17,768 bases of DNA, taken from positions 1 to 17,768 of the forward strand of contig DASSJI010000001.1 of NCBI GenBank assembly GCA_035691285.1, given 5' to 3'. The stretch is from DATFEN01 sp035691285. Its GTDB lineage: Bacteria; Acidobacteriota; Vicinamibacteria; Fen-336. The translations under genes were made by a program, and so were the position numbers. Positions 1-7,921 of this stretch are shown here, piece by piece. The stretch's first letter is position 1. Each line of letters begins with the position of its first letter. A model generated the notes under the pieces. That model searched no databases, was not told the origin of the DNA, and was given only the letters and a program-made list of their open reading frames with translations.

Positions 1-9
1 GAGCCGGGC

Positions 10-1668
10 GTGCCGCGCTCCCTGGAACCGTACGCCGACGAGACGCTCCTCGACGTGTTCGCGCGCAGCGCCCGGGAGGACCCGGAGCACCCGACGCTGC
101 TCTTCAAGGGCGCTCCCCTGCGCGCCGCGGAGCTGGCTCGGCTCTCGGACGCCTTCGCCCGCTTCCTCGTCGCGCGGGGCATCGGCCGTGGCGATCGCGT
201 CGCGACCCTGCTGCCCAACTGCCCGCAGGCGGTGATCGCGATGCTCGGGGCCTGGAAGGCGGGAGCGGTGCTCGTGCCCTTGAACCCGCTCTACGCCGAG
301 GAGGAGCTGCGCAAGCCCCTTGCGGCGACCGGCGTCAGGGCCATCGTCGTCCTGACGCCGTTCTACGAGCGCGTGAAGCGCGTGCAGGCGTCGACCCGCC
401 TGACCACGATCGTGGCCGCGAACATCAAGGAGCATCTGCCGCCCCTGCTGCGGATCCTGTTCACCCTCTTGAAGGAGCGGCGCGAAGGCCACCGCGTGCG
501 GCTCCGAGACGGCGACCTGAGCTTCCCCGAGACGCTCCGGGCCCCGGGGGCGGGGGCGCCGGCTCCGGCGCGGCCCGACGACACGGCCTTCATACTGCTC
601 TCGGGCGGCACGACCGGCACGCCGAAGGGCGTCCTCGTTCCCCACCGCGGCCTCAGCATCACCGCACGCCAGCTTCGCGCCTGGGTGGGCCGCTTCATGG
701 TGATGCGCGAGGACCGCATCCTGCTGCCGCTCCCGCTGTTCCACGCCTTCGGATGCATCGCGACGCTGGGCCAGTCCCTCATCGGCCGCAACCCCCTGAT
801 CCTCGTCCCGAACCCCCGCGACCTCGGCGACGTCGTGGCCACGATCCGGCGCGACCGCCCGGCCTTCTTCGTGGGCGTGCCGACGCTCTACAACGCGCTC
901 TTGAACCACGCCGCGGTGCGCTCGGGCCGAGCCGACTTCCGCTCCATGAAGCTGTGCTTCTCGAGCGCGGCTCCCTTGCTCCTCGAGACGCACCGGCGCT
1001 TCGAGACCCTGACCGGCGGCCGGCTCGTCGAGGGGTACTCGCTGACCGAGGCCGGCATCGCCGCCGTGATCACGCCCCTTGCGCATCCGGGCAAGCCGGG
1101 GAGCGTCGGGACCCCCCTCCCCGACGTCGACCTGCGCATCGTCGACGCCGAGAGCGGCGAGCGCGAGCTGCCCCGGGGCGAGGTGGGCGAGGTGCTGCTG
1201 CGGGCGCCCCAGATCATGCCGGGCTACCTGGACGATCCGGAGGAGACCGCCGTCGCCCTGCGCCGGCACGACGAAGGGCCGCCCTGGCTCCACACCGGCG
1301 ACCTCGGCTACCTCGACGAGGACGGCTTCCTGTTCCTCGTGGACCGCAAGAAGGACCTGATCAAGATCTCGGGCCTGCAGGTGTGGCCGCGGGAGATCGA
1401 GGAGGCCGTGGCCGAACACCCGAAGGTCGCCGAGGTGGCGGTCGCGGGCGTGCCCGATCCGGCCAGGGGCGAGGTCGCGAAGGCCTGGGTCGTGCTACGC
1501 GAGGGCCAGCGCCTCACCCTCGAGGAGCTGCGCGAGCACTGCAAGGGGCGCCTCGCGCCCTTCAAGGCGCCGGCGCTCCTCGAGGTCCGGCGGGACCTTC
1601 CGAAGAGCATGGTGGGCAAGGTCCTGCGGCGCGTGCTGGTGGCGGAGCACCGCGCCTCGGTCTCGTAG
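10..1668 (+). CDS. AMP-binding acyl-CoA synthetase (fatty acid-CoA ligase-like)
   Basis: This protein of about 552 residues belongs to the ANL adenylating superfamily, whose ligases activate a carboxylic acid with ATP and load it on CoA. The phosphate-binding motif LLSGGTTGTPKGV lies at about 197-209, with SGG where most members have TSG. The aromatic/Thr-Glu motif GYSLTE is at 342-347, the ribose-binding Asp is in HTGDLGYLDEDG (428-439), the hinge is RKKDLIKISG (446-455), and the C-terminal catalytic Lys is in PKSMVGK (Lys 537). Length and motif order fit medium/long-chain acyl-CoA ligases; the exact acid cannot be read from sequence. The GTG start at base 10 is provisional, because the frame is open to the window edge and the true start may lie upstream. 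The gene ends only 2 nt from the convergent TPR gene. A DitJ- or benzoate-type ligase is possible but less likely. Confidence 0.9.
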   Translation: MPRSLEPYADETLLDVFARSAREDPEHPTLLFKGAPLRAAELARLSDAFARFLVARGIGRGDRVATLLPNCPQAVIAMLGAWKAGAVLVPLNPLYAEEELRKPLAATGVRAIVVLTPFYERVKRVQASTRLTTIVAANIKEHLPPLLRILFTLLKERREGHRVRLRDGDLSFPETLRAPGAGAPAPARPDDTAFILLSGGTTGTPKGVLVPHRGLSITARQLRAWVGRFMVMREDRILLPLPLFHAFGCIATLGQSLIGRNPLILVPNPRDLGDVVATIRRDRPAFFVGVPTLYNALLNHAAVRSGRADFRSMKLCFSSAAPLLLETHRRFETLTGGRLVEGYSLTEAGIAAVITPLAHPGKPGSVGTPLPDVDLRIVDAESGERELPRGEVGEVLLRAPQIMPGYLDDPEETAVALRRHDEGPPWLHTGDLGYLDEDGFLFLVDRKKDLIKISGLQVWPREIEEAVAEHPKVAEVAVAGVPDPARGEVAKAWVVLREGQRLTLEELREHCKGRLAPFKAPALLEVRRDLPKSMVGKVLRRVLVAEHRASVS

Positions 1669-1670
1669 CC

Positions 1671-2519
1671 TCACGGCGCCTCGCCCAGGGCCCGCAGCCG
1701 CTCGCGAGCCAGCGCGGCGTAGTGGCGGTCCTCGACCAGGTAGCCGGGCCGTGGCGAAGCCGCGGCACAGGCCCGCAGCAGGCGTACGGCCTCGGCGCGG
1801 CTCTCGGGCTCGTGCGCGAGCAAGCCTCCGGCAAGGGACCAGAGGGCGACGGTGTTCTGCGGCGCGAGGGCGACCGCCGCTCGAAGCTGCTCCAGCCCCT
1901 TGCGGCGCGAGACGAAGCCCGTGACGAGCGGGATCCTGGGGCTCTCGACGTGCAGGCGGCCGAGGACGATGTGCGGTGCGCCCTGCTCGTAGTCCGGGGC
2001 GAGGGCGACGGCCGTCTCCGCGAGGTCGCGGATCCGACCCCCCGCGCCCTGCCAGGCGGCGGCGAACTTGTGATCGAGCGACCACTGCCCCCACGCGACC
2101 GCGCACCAGAAGAGCAGCGCCGGCGCGCCGGGGACGGCTCCGAACGGACCTGGCCTGGCGCGGGAGACCCTGGCCCCCACGCGCTGCTCGAGCCGGCGCT
2201 GCGACTCCTCGGCGACGCGCTTCGCCTCCTCGAAGGTGCGCTTCTGGACGGCCCCGCTCTCCCCGCAGAAGCCTCCCCGGAAGAAGAGGGTGCGCAGCAG
2301 CCCGCTCCGCGCGGCGAGCGCGTCGGGGTCGGCCGAGGCGGCCCGGCGATAGGCGGCGGCGGCGGCGTTCGCCTCCGCCGGGTCGCAGCGGGAGCCGTCG
2401 GCGTTGGAGGCGCGCGCGGCGAAGTGCCGGTCGCCCTCGGCGACGAGGGCCGTGGCGGCCGCCCCGGGCCCGCTCGTCCCCTCGCCGAGGAGGAGCAGGG
2501 CCAGCGCCGCGAGGCCCAT
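1671..2519 (-). CDS. TPR-repeat protein, possibly TRAP T-component (TatT)-like
   Basis: This 282-residue protein starts with a short hydrophobic stretch (MGLAALALLLL) that could be a weak signal or anchor; no lipobox Cys follows. Helical repeats typical of TPRs are visible: AYRRAASADPDALAA at about 56-70, LAETAVALAPDYEQGA at 166-181 and LEQLRAAVALAPQNTVAL at 209-226. The middle segment LFWCAVAWGQWSL (about 136-148) and the following GAPHIVLGRLHVESP resemble, from memory, TatT/TRAP T-component proteins, but no TRAP transporter genes are nearby. Its ATG directly abuts the TAG stop of the upstream deacetylase gene (TAGATG), so translation is probably coupled and it is the last gene of the MglA-deacetylase-TPR operon. 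Its role is unknown; a scaffold or periplasmic partner of the deacetylase is an inference. Confidence 0.8.
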   Translation of the reverse strand: MGLAALALLLLGEGTSGPGAAATALVAEGDRHFAARASNADGSRCDPAEANAAAAAYRRAASADPDALAARSGLLRTLFFRGGFCGESGAVQKRTFEEAKRVAEESQRRLEQRVGARVSRARPGPFGAVPGAPALLFWCAVAWGQWSLDHKFAAAWQGAGGRIRDLAETAVALAPDYEQGAPHIVLGRLHVESPRIPLVTGFVSRRKGLEQLRAAVALAPQNTVALWSLAGGLLAHEPESRAEAVRLLRACAAASPRPGYLVEDRHYAALARERLRALGEAP

Positions 2520-5219
2520 CTAGCGCGCGCGGGGCCGCGCCACGAGGTTCGCGAGGATGCGGTAGGCGCCGTCGACGCCGGCGGCCACCTGGCGGAAGAG
2601 ACCGAGGCCGACGTAGGTCCAGGTGCCCTTCCCGACCTGGGCCTCCACCAGCATCCCGCGCTTCTCACCGGGATTCAGTGGGAACGGATCGCTGGACGCG
2701 AGAAGCTCCTTGTATCGGACGTCGCGGGCGTCGAGGAAGTACGTGCCACGCTCCTGCACCCAGCCCTCGAAGTCGCGGGCGGCGAGGCGGTTGGGCGTCG
2801 AGAGCAGCGGGTGATCGGGGACGAGGAACGTGACCGGAGCGCTCTCGTCGGTCACCCGGTTCGTGGACACCGACGCGCCGGGATAGGGGGCCCAGGGACT
2901 GTCGGGGGGTCGGCTGTTCTCCGCCCGCTGTCCGCTGAAGCCGCCGGCCTCGGGCCGCTCCTGCAGCTGGTTGAAGTCGAGCTTGTTGTACTGCACGACG
3001 AGGTGGCCGCCCTCGGAGACCCACTTCATGACACGCTGATGGAACGCCCGCAGGTCGGGGCGTGTCTGGTAGGCGCGGATGCCCGTCACGATGGTCGTGT
3101 AGCGGGAGAGGTCGCCGGACGAGAGGCCGGCCTCCGTCACGAACGTGACGGGAACGCCGAGCTGGAAGATCGCGTTCGCGACCTCGTCGCCTGCCCCCAT
3201 CACGTAGCCCACCGACACGCCTGTGGGAGCCTTGACGTCCAGCCCCTTGACCCGGGCCTGTGCGAGCGCGTAGACGTTGCGCTCCTGGATGTGGTCGTAC
3301 GCGACCCGCTCGAAGCCCTCGCGGAACTCGGCGTCGCGCGTCGCGGCCACCGCGCGGAGCACCGCCTCGCCCTGGGCGCCGGCAGGCGGCGAGACCTGGA
3401 AGCGCACGTGCGCCTCTTCGTCCTCGAAGCGCAGGGCCACGGAGGCCTGAGCTGGCTCTACGCTCCAGCCTGCCGGAGCCTCGAGCCGGACGCTCGCCGC
3501 CTGCGCCTCGCGCCCCTGGTTGCGGACCGCGATCTTGAACTCGCGCTTCGGCGGCCTGGCGCCCGCCGGGAACACCGCGATCTCCGGCGTGATCGCGAGG
3601 GACAGCAGCGGGACGCTGCGCACGGTCTTCTGCTTCTCGCCGCCGACCCAGCGCCCCTCGTAGCGGAACACCACCGGCTCCTCGAGCGCGGCGCTCACGC
3701 CGCCTGCCGCGGTGTAGCGCAGGGCGGCCGTCAGCTCGGGCGGCGCGAAAGGCAGCGTCTCGAAGGCGGGACTGTCGAGGACGTCGTAGCGCCACAACGT
3801 CGGCGCGCTACGATGCCAGTAGGGTTTGGCGTAGCGGACGCGGTCGCCCACCCTGACCTGGAACTGGATCTCGAGGCCGCGGCCCGTCTCGAGCGTCCGG
3901 GCCTCCCCGGCGCTACGCCGAACCCGCCAGCCGTCGGGCGCCAGCAGGGTCACGTCGTCGACGCGGACGAGTGCCGCGCCCTGGTTGAAGACGCGGGCGC
4001 TCACGCCGAAGCTCTGGCCCGGCACGACTTCGCCGTCGTCGGCCGTCACCTCCAGCTCGAGGCCCTGGGAAAGGGCCAGCGCGCCGAGGAGCTCGCGCTC
4101 CTTCTGGGCCAGCCGGTCCAGCAGGTCGAAGCGCGCAGCCTCGGGAAGCGCGCCTCTCGGGAGCTTCGCCCGGAGCTTGCGGACGACGTCCAGCGCCGCC
4201 GCGAGGGGCGCCGCCGTCCGGCCGGGGTCGCGGGGGTCGTACGCGGCCTGGGCCGCGTCCACCTGGGTGCGGAGCTGCTCGACGTCGGCGGCCGCGGCGC
4301 CGATCGCGAGGCGCTCCAGCGAGACGTCGACGCCGTCGAGGACGTCGGACTCGACTCCGGGAACCGGCGGCTCGCTGTCCAGGAGCGCGAAGTGGGTCTC
4401 GCCGGAGAGAGGGTCGGCCTTGAGCTGGCTCGCGCCCTGGCAGCGGTGGTGCGCGCGCGCGATGGAGCCCAGCTCCTGCCACGACATCCCGAGCAGGGGG
4501 TCGTAGACGCCGGTCCTGATCGTGAGCGCCGCGGGCAGCGGGCCGAAGCCACCCTGGTAGATCTTCCGCGCCTGCCACGGCAGGAGCCCGCTCCTCACCT
4601 GCTCGGGGAAGCGCGCCGGGTCCGCGGCGGCGCGGAACGCGTCCCGGGCGAGCCGGGCCGCGGCCTGGTGGTGCTGCCCGCCCCCGGGCGCTTCCAGGGG
4701 CAGGGTCAGGATCACGTCGGGACGGAAGGCCCGCACCACGCGCACGACGTCCGAGAGCGCGGCGTCCTGGCCCCAGCGCTCGTAGGTCTCGTCGACGCTG
4801 AACGAGTATCCGAACTCGTAGCAGCGTCCGAAGTAGACCTCGGCGCCGGCGTAGCGATGTGAGCCGAGCAGCTCCTCTGTGCGCAGCACGCCCAGCGCCT
4901 CCCCCAGCTCGCTGCCGATCTCGTTCTGTCCGCCCTCTCCGCGCGTGAGGCTCAGCTGGGCGGTGCGCAGGCCGAGCCCCCGCGCGAGGCGGACGAGGAG
5001 CCCGCTCGGCTCGTCGTCGGGATGGGCCGTCACGAGCAGCACCCGGCCGGTGACGGGCAGCCGGCGCAACGCGAGCCCCAGGCCGACGCCTCCGCGGTCC
5101 ATCGGCAGTGGCGCGAGCTGCGCCTCGATCGCGCTGGGCGTGAGCAGCAGGAACATCGCCGCCGCCAGGGTGGCCGGCTTCGCGGCGCGCGTCGCGGAGC
5201 GGCGCAGGCTCGCGCTCAC
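2520..5219 (-). CDS. Exported PIG-L family deacetylase with NEW3-like and amidotransferase-like domains
   Basis: This is an 899-residue protein with a GTG start and an N-terminal signal peptide (basic SLRRSATRAAK, hydrophobic LAAAMFLLL, possible cleavage after AIEA). A PIG-L (LmbE) domain spans about 55-290. It has the zinc motif AHPDDE at 65-70, RGEGGQNE at 93-100 and a His pair in GGGQHHQ at about 179-185. This family hydrolyses N-acetyl groups of GlcNAc-type sugars. A helical linker follows, then beta-rich segments including APAGWSVEPAQASV (about 581-594), typical of NEW3/alpha-galactosidase-associated domains. The C-terminal 230 residues contain YTTIVTGIRAYQTRPDLRAF and EGGHLVVQYNK, like a class I glutamine amidotransferase-like fold. 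The start lies 6 nt past the GTPase stop. Classical PIG-L proteins are about 230-300 residues, so this is a large multi-domain form. The substrate is unknown; a periplasmic or surface glycan is inferred. Confidence 0.9.
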   Translation of the reverse strand: MSASLRRSATRAAKPATLAAAMFLLLTPSAIEAQLAPLPMDRGGVGLGLALRRLPVTGRVLLVTAHPDDEPSGLLVRLARGLGLRTAQLSLTRGEGGQNEIGSELGEALGVLRTEELLGSHRYAGAEVYFGRCYEFGYSFSVDETYERWGQDAALSDVVRVVRAFRPDVILTLPLEAPGGGQHHQAAARLARDAFRAAADPARFPEQVRSGLLPWQARKIYQGGFGPLPAALTIRTGVYDPLLGMSWQELGSIARAHHRCQGASQLKADPLSGETHFALLDSEPPVPGVESDVLDGVDVSLERLAIGAAAADVEQLRTQVDAAQAAYDPRDPGRTAAPLAAALDVVRKLRAKLPRGALPEAARFDLLDRLAQKERELLGALALSQGLELEVTADDGEVVPGQSFGVSARVFNQGAALVRVDDVTLLAPDGWRVRRSAGEARTLETGRGLEIQFQVRVGDRVRYAKPYWHRSAPTLWRYDVLDSPAFETLPFAPPELTAALRYTAAGGVSAALEEPVVFRYEGRWVGGEKQKTVRSVPLLSLAITPEIAVFPAGARPPKREFKIAVRNQGREAQAASVRLEAPAGWSVEPAQASVALRFEDEEAHVRFQVSPPAGAQGEAVLRAVAATRDAEFREGFERVAYDHIQERNVYALAQARVKGLDVKAPTGVSVGYVMGAGDEVANAIFQLGVPVTFVTEAGLSSGDLSRYTTIVTGIRAYQTRPDLRAFHQRVMKWVSEGGHLVVQYNKLDFNQLQERPEAGGFSGQRAENSRPPDSPWAPYPGASVSTNRVTDESAPVTFLVPDHPLLSTPNRLAARDFEGWVQERGTYFLDARDVRYKELLASSDPFPLNPGEKRGMLVEAQVGKGTWTYVGLGLFRQVAAGVDGAYRILANLVARPRAR

Positions 5220-5225
5220 GCGCCC

Positions 5226-6584
5226 TCAGCGCTCGAGCTTGAGGCTCAGGGACAACCGGATGTGGACCGAGACCTGGGCCTCGCCCTCCCCTACCTTCAC
5301 CTCCACGGGGATCATCACGTCGGCGACTTGCCCCGGCCCGGGCAGCTCCACCGAAACCTGGGGCGTCGCGGTGCCCGGAGGGAGGGTGGTGGCGCCGATC
5401 CGTGGCGCGGCGGGGGCAGCGGCGGAAGCGGCCAAAGGCGCCTTTGCCGGCGCGGGCCGCGGGGGCGGGGCGGGAGGCGACGTGGGAGGCGACGTGCGCG
5501 GTGTCGACGGGAAGGACATCTCGAAGTCCTCGTCCTCGTCGTCGCCCAGCTCGTCCATGGTGAGATCCGGCGCGAGCGGCCGGGCGATCTTGCGCCGCAG
5601 CTCCTCGGCCTCCTTGGGGCTGCTCACGAGCGTCGACTTCGCGGCCTCGGGCGTCCTCGGGCGCGGAGGAGGTGGCGGCTCCGGCACCGCGACGGGGAGC
5701 GGCAGCTCCTCGACGTCGAGGGCCTCGAGCTCCTCGATCGGCTCGGGCCCGCTCACGGGCTCGGGGAGCGGCAGCTCCTCGGCGGGCTCGGCCAGGACCT
5801 CGGGCTCGTGGGTCTGCAGCTCCAGGGAGTCGAGGAGCTCGTCGGCCGTCTCGGGAGCCGGGGACGGCGGCGGCTCGGGCAGAGGCGGAGGGGGCGGCGT
5901 TGGAGGAGGCTTGGGCGGCGCGACCGCGGCCGGCCTCGGCGCGGGCGCCGCCGGAGGCGCTGCCGCTGCCATCGCCGCCGCCGCCGCGTCGGCGCCCCCG
6001 TACCTCGTGGCCAGGGTGCGGAACACGAGCTGGGTCACGCCCTTCAGGGTCTCTTCGACCCCCTGGCCCTTGATCGCCACGGCCTCGTAGAAGGGCACGC
6101 CGCGAGGGTTCAGCCGCTCGTTCAGGATCTCGATGGGCAGCGCATTGGGGAGATCCCGCTTGTTGTACTGGAGCACCATCGGGATCTCGTCGGGGTTCAG
6201 CTCGTTGGCCTCGAGGTTCTGCCGCAGGTTCTCCAGGCTCTCGACGTTGGCGTCGAGCATGGCCTCCTGGCTGTCGCACACGAACACGACGCAGTCGGCG
6301 CCCTTCAGGACCATGCGTCGCGTGGCGTTGTAGAAGACCTGTCCCGGGACCGTGTAGAGCTGGATGCGCGTCTTCATGCCGCGGATCGTGCCCAGCTCGA
6401 TGGGCAGGAAGTCGAAGAAGAGCGTTCGGTCCGTCTCGGTGGCGAGCGAGAGCATCTTTCCCTTGTTCTTGATGGGAAGCTTCTCGTGGACCCACTGGAG
6501 ATTGGTGGTCTTCCCGCACAGCCCCGGCCCGTAGTAGACGACCTTGGCGGTCAGCTCCTTGGTCGAGTAGTTGAAGAGGACCAC
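5226..6584 (-). CDS. MglA-like small GTPase with long Pro/acidic tail and C-terminal beta domain
   Basis: Residues 1-195 match the MglA family of bacterial Ras-like GTPases, which act in polarity and gliding motility. The P-loop is GPGLCGKT (19-26), the switch 2 motif is YTVPGQVFY (77-85, with Thr in place of the usual Asp, as in MglA), the base-specificity motif is NKRD (141-144), and AIKGQGV is at 170-176. MglA is normally about 195 residues. Here it is followed by roughly 200 residues rich in Ala/Pro and Glu/Asp (PPPTPPPPPLPEPPP at about 226-240, GDDEDEDFEMSF at about 347-358). The last 45 residues (VSVELPGPGQ to LSLSLKLER) read like alternating beta strands. The GTG start is fixed by an in-frame TAG at 6600-6602. 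It is the first gene of an operon with the deacetylase and TPR genes. No MglB/roadblock gene is in the window. The tail function is unknown. Confidence 0.9.
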   Translation of the reverse strand: MVLFNYSTKELTAKVVYYGPGLCGKTTNLQWVHEKLPIKNKGKMLSLATETDRTLFFDFLPIELGTIRGMKTRIQLYTVPGQVFYNATRRMVLKGADCVVFVCDSQEAMLDANVESLENLRQNLEANELNPDEIPMVLQYNKRDLPNALPIEILNERLNPRGVPFYEAVAIKGQGVEETLKGVTQLVFRTLATRYGGADAAAAAMAAAAPPAAPAPRPAAVAPPKPPPTPPPPPLPEPPPSPAPETADELLDSLELQTHEPEVLAEPAEELPLPEPVSGPEPIEELEALDVEELPLPVAVPEPPPPPRPRTPEAAKSTLVSSPKEAEELRRKIARPLAPDLTMDELGDDEDEDFEMSFPSTPRTSPPTSPPAPPPRPAPAKAPLAASAAAPAAPRIGATTLPPGTATPQVSVELPGPGQVADVMIPVEVKVGEGEAQVSVHIRLSLSLKLER

Positions 6585-6596
6585 GGGGTTGCGGGC

Positions 6597-6602
6597 ATTC
6601 TA
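6597..6602 (-). promoter_or_regulatory. Candidate -10 box for the GTPase operon
   Basis: The minus strand reads TAGAAT here, 12 nt before the GTG start of the MglA-like gene. The only -35-like match (TTGACG) is 11 nt upstream, which is too close for a normal spacer, and I see no clear Shine-Dalgarno. If used, the leader would be only a few nt long. It is the mirror image of the TAGAAT box at 6633-6638, so the pair could instead be an operator. Confidence 0.4.
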
Positions 6603-6632
6603 GGCCACGGGACCGTCAATTGGAACCGCGGG

Positions 6633-6638
6633 TAGAAT
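6633..6638 (+). promoter_or_regulatory. Candidate leaderless-type -10 box for the cyclophilin gene
   Basis: TAGAAT lies exactly 6 nt before the ATG (GGGTAGAATCGGGCCATG). A -10 box at this distance puts the transcription start at or next to the start codon. There is no Shine-Dalgarno and no recognisable -35. The TAG of this box is also an in-frame stop that fixes the ATG at 6645. Two other genes at 16730-16790 show the same layout. Confidence 0.45.
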
Positions 6639-6644
6639 CGGGCC

Positions 6645-7244
6645 ATGACCCTCGAAACCGCCCTGTTGCTGCTCGCTCAGACGGCGCCACCCGCCGCCGC
6701 GCCCGAGGCGACGCCGAGGCCCGTCCCGAGCGGGCCCGTGGTCGTCCTCGAGACCTCGCTCGGCGCGATCAAGATCGGCCTCCATCAGGACAAGGCCCCG
6801 CTCTCGGTCAAGAACTTCCTGACCTACGTGCGCGGCGGCCACTACGACGGCACGATCTGGCACCGGGTGATCCCGGGCTTCATGATCCAGGGCGGCGGCT
6901 TCGAGGAGGACATGACCGAGCGCCCGACGCGCCCGCCGGTGAAGAACGAGGCGAAGAACGGGCTGTCCAACCGGCGCGGCACAGTCGCCCTCGCGCGCAC
7001 GAACGACCCGAACAGCGCCACCGCCCAGTTCTTCATCAGCGTCAAGGACAACCCGTTCCTGGACTTCGGCATCCGGGGCGCCGGCTACGCGGTGTTCGGC
7101 GAGGTGCTCGAGGGCATGGACGTCGTCGACAAGATCGTGGCGGTGCCCACCACGACCAAGGGGGCGTACCAGAACGTGCCCCGCACGCCGGTCCTGATCG
7201 TGCGGGTGCGCGAGGCGAAGACCGCGGCGGCCGTGAAGCCCTAG
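6645..7244 (+). CDS. Cyclophilin-type peptidyl-prolyl cis-trans isomerase
   Basis: This 199-residue protein carries a full cyclophilin domain from about residue 31 to 192. WHRVIPGFMIQGG (72-84) holds the catalytic Arg, followed by NEAKNGLSNRRGTVALAR (101-118), the active-site Gln-Phe in ATAQFFI (125-131), and YAVFGEVLEGMDVVD (148-162). Such enzymes speed X-Pro bond rotation during protein folding. The first 28 residues (LETALLLLAQTAPPAAAPEATPRPVP) are a short hydrophobic stretch and a Pro/Ala linker without a positive N-region, so export is possible but not clear. The ATG is certain because an in-frame TAG lies 9 nt upstream. It is monocistronic, divergent from the GTPase operon, and ends 3 nt from the convergent toxin gene. 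Confidence 0.93.
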   Translation: MTLETALLLLAQTAPPAAAPEATPRPVPSGPVVVLETSLGAIKIGLHQDKAPLSVKNFLTYVRGGHYDGTIWHRVIPGFMIQGGGFEEDMTERPTRPPVKNEAKNGLSNRRGTVALARTNDPNSATAQFFISVKDNPFLDFGIRGAGYAVFGEVLEGMDVVDKIVAVPTTTKGAYQNVPRTPVLIVRVREAKTAAAVKP

Positions 7245-7247
7245 ACC

Positions 7248-7667
7248 CTACGCCTTCCAGGGGTCGACAAGAGTCACGCCGCAGCCGGCGAAGTCAAGCA
7301 CGTTGCGCGTCGCGACGACCGCTCCCGCGGACACAGCGATCGCGGCGATCTGGGCGTCGAATTGCGAGATCGGACGACCGGCGCGGCGCCGATCGGAGGC
7401 AATCCGAGCGTAGGCCGGCGCGGCGTCGCTGCCGAATCCCAGGATCCGGCCGCCGAACTCCTCGGCGAACATCGACTGAGCCGCCGCCTCCAGCGCGCTG
7501 CGGCGGCGACCCCTCGCAAGAAGCAGGAGGCCATGGAGGATCTCTGCCTGTGTGATGCTCGTCGTGTAGAGGCCGGTCGCCGGGTGAGAGCCTACCCAGT
7601 CGAGCACGCGCGAGGCGGGAGCTGGCTTCATCAGCTCCGACACGACGTTCGTGTCGAGGATGATCAT
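7248..7667 (-). CDS. PIN-domain toxin, FitB/VapC family
   Basis: This 139-residue PIN-domain ribonuclease is the expected size for VapC/FitB toxins of type II toxin-antitoxin systems. The metal-binding acidic residues are all visible: Asp5 in ILDTNVVSE, Glu42 in TQAEILHG, Asp104 in SQFDAQIAAIA and Asp125 in TRNVLDF, with Asn122 nearby. All key residues are present, so it is probably active. The ATG overlaps the antitoxin stop in ATGA, so translation is coupled to the antitoxin. The wording TSITQAEILHGL and the ending GVTLVDPW match FitB-type toxins more than classical VapC. The RNA target cannot be inferred. Confidence 0.92.
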   Translation of the reverse strand: MIILDTNVVSELMKPAPASRVLDWVGSHPATGLYTTSITQAEILHGLLLLARGRRRSALEAAAQSMFAEEFGGRILGFGSDAAPAYARIASDRRRAGRPISQFDAQIAAIAVSAGAVVATRNVLDFAGCGVTLVDPWKA

Positions 7668-7912
7668 CGACCGAGCTTCGGCGGCTCACGCACAGCCTCG
7701 CGCTCCGGCAGGCGAAGCTCCACGCCTCCGAGAGGCCGGAAGCGAGCTCGGATGGCATCGGCCAGGTTCGCCGCGGCGGTCGTTTCCTCCCGCAGCGAGG
7801 CCCTCAATAGCGTTCGCGCTTCCTCCTCCATTGAGCGGCCATGCTGAGCGGCCCGAAGGCGCAGCCGCGCCTTGGTTCTCTCGTCGAGGTTTCGGATCGT
7901 GAGACTCGCCAT
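7664..7912 (-). CDS. Ribbon-helix-helix antitoxin, FitA-like
   Basis: This small protein of 82 residues starts at the ATG giving MASLTIRNLDERTKARLRLR. The beta strand SLTIRNLD followed by RTKARLRLRAAQHGRSMEEEAR is the typical FitA-like ribbon-helix-helix DNA-binding fold. The basic/Pro tail (FRPLGGVELRLPEREAVREPPK) would wrap the toxin. An upstream in-frame GTG would add 15 residues but would run through the inverted repeat at 7922-7938. The chosen ATG also follows a G-rich stretch (TTGGGGGC), so it is preferred. It overlaps the toxin gene by 4 nt. Such antitoxins neutralise the toxin and repress their own promoter. Confidence 0.88.
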   Translation of the reverse strand: MASLTIRNLDERTKARLRLRAAQHGRSMEEEARTLLRASLREETTAAANLADAIRARFRPLGGVELRLPEREAVREPPKLGR

Positions 7913-7921
7913 GCCCCCAAC

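Noticed and set aside
753..4862. Open frame of 1369 codons on the plus strand
   Set aside because: It overlaps the end of the acyl-CoA synthetase and runs antisense to the TPR and deacetylase genes. Its product is Arg/Gly/Pro-rich low-complexity sequence without motifs, as expected from a high-GC shadow frame.
5872..5960. Possible tandem repeat in the GTPase tail region
   Set aside because: The Pro/Ala/Glu codon runs are low-complexity coding sequence without a fixed repeat unit, so it is not reported as a DNA repeat.
3913..6519. Open frame of 868 codons on the minus strand
   Set aside because: It lies in another frame over the GTPase and deacetylase genes, both of which have clear family motifs; its own translation is Arg/Ala/Gly-rich and shows no domain.
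6603..6620. TTGACG as -35 partner of the minus-strand TAGAAT box
   Set aside because: The spacing is only 11 nt, too short for a normal sigma-70 promoter, so I did not call a full promoter.
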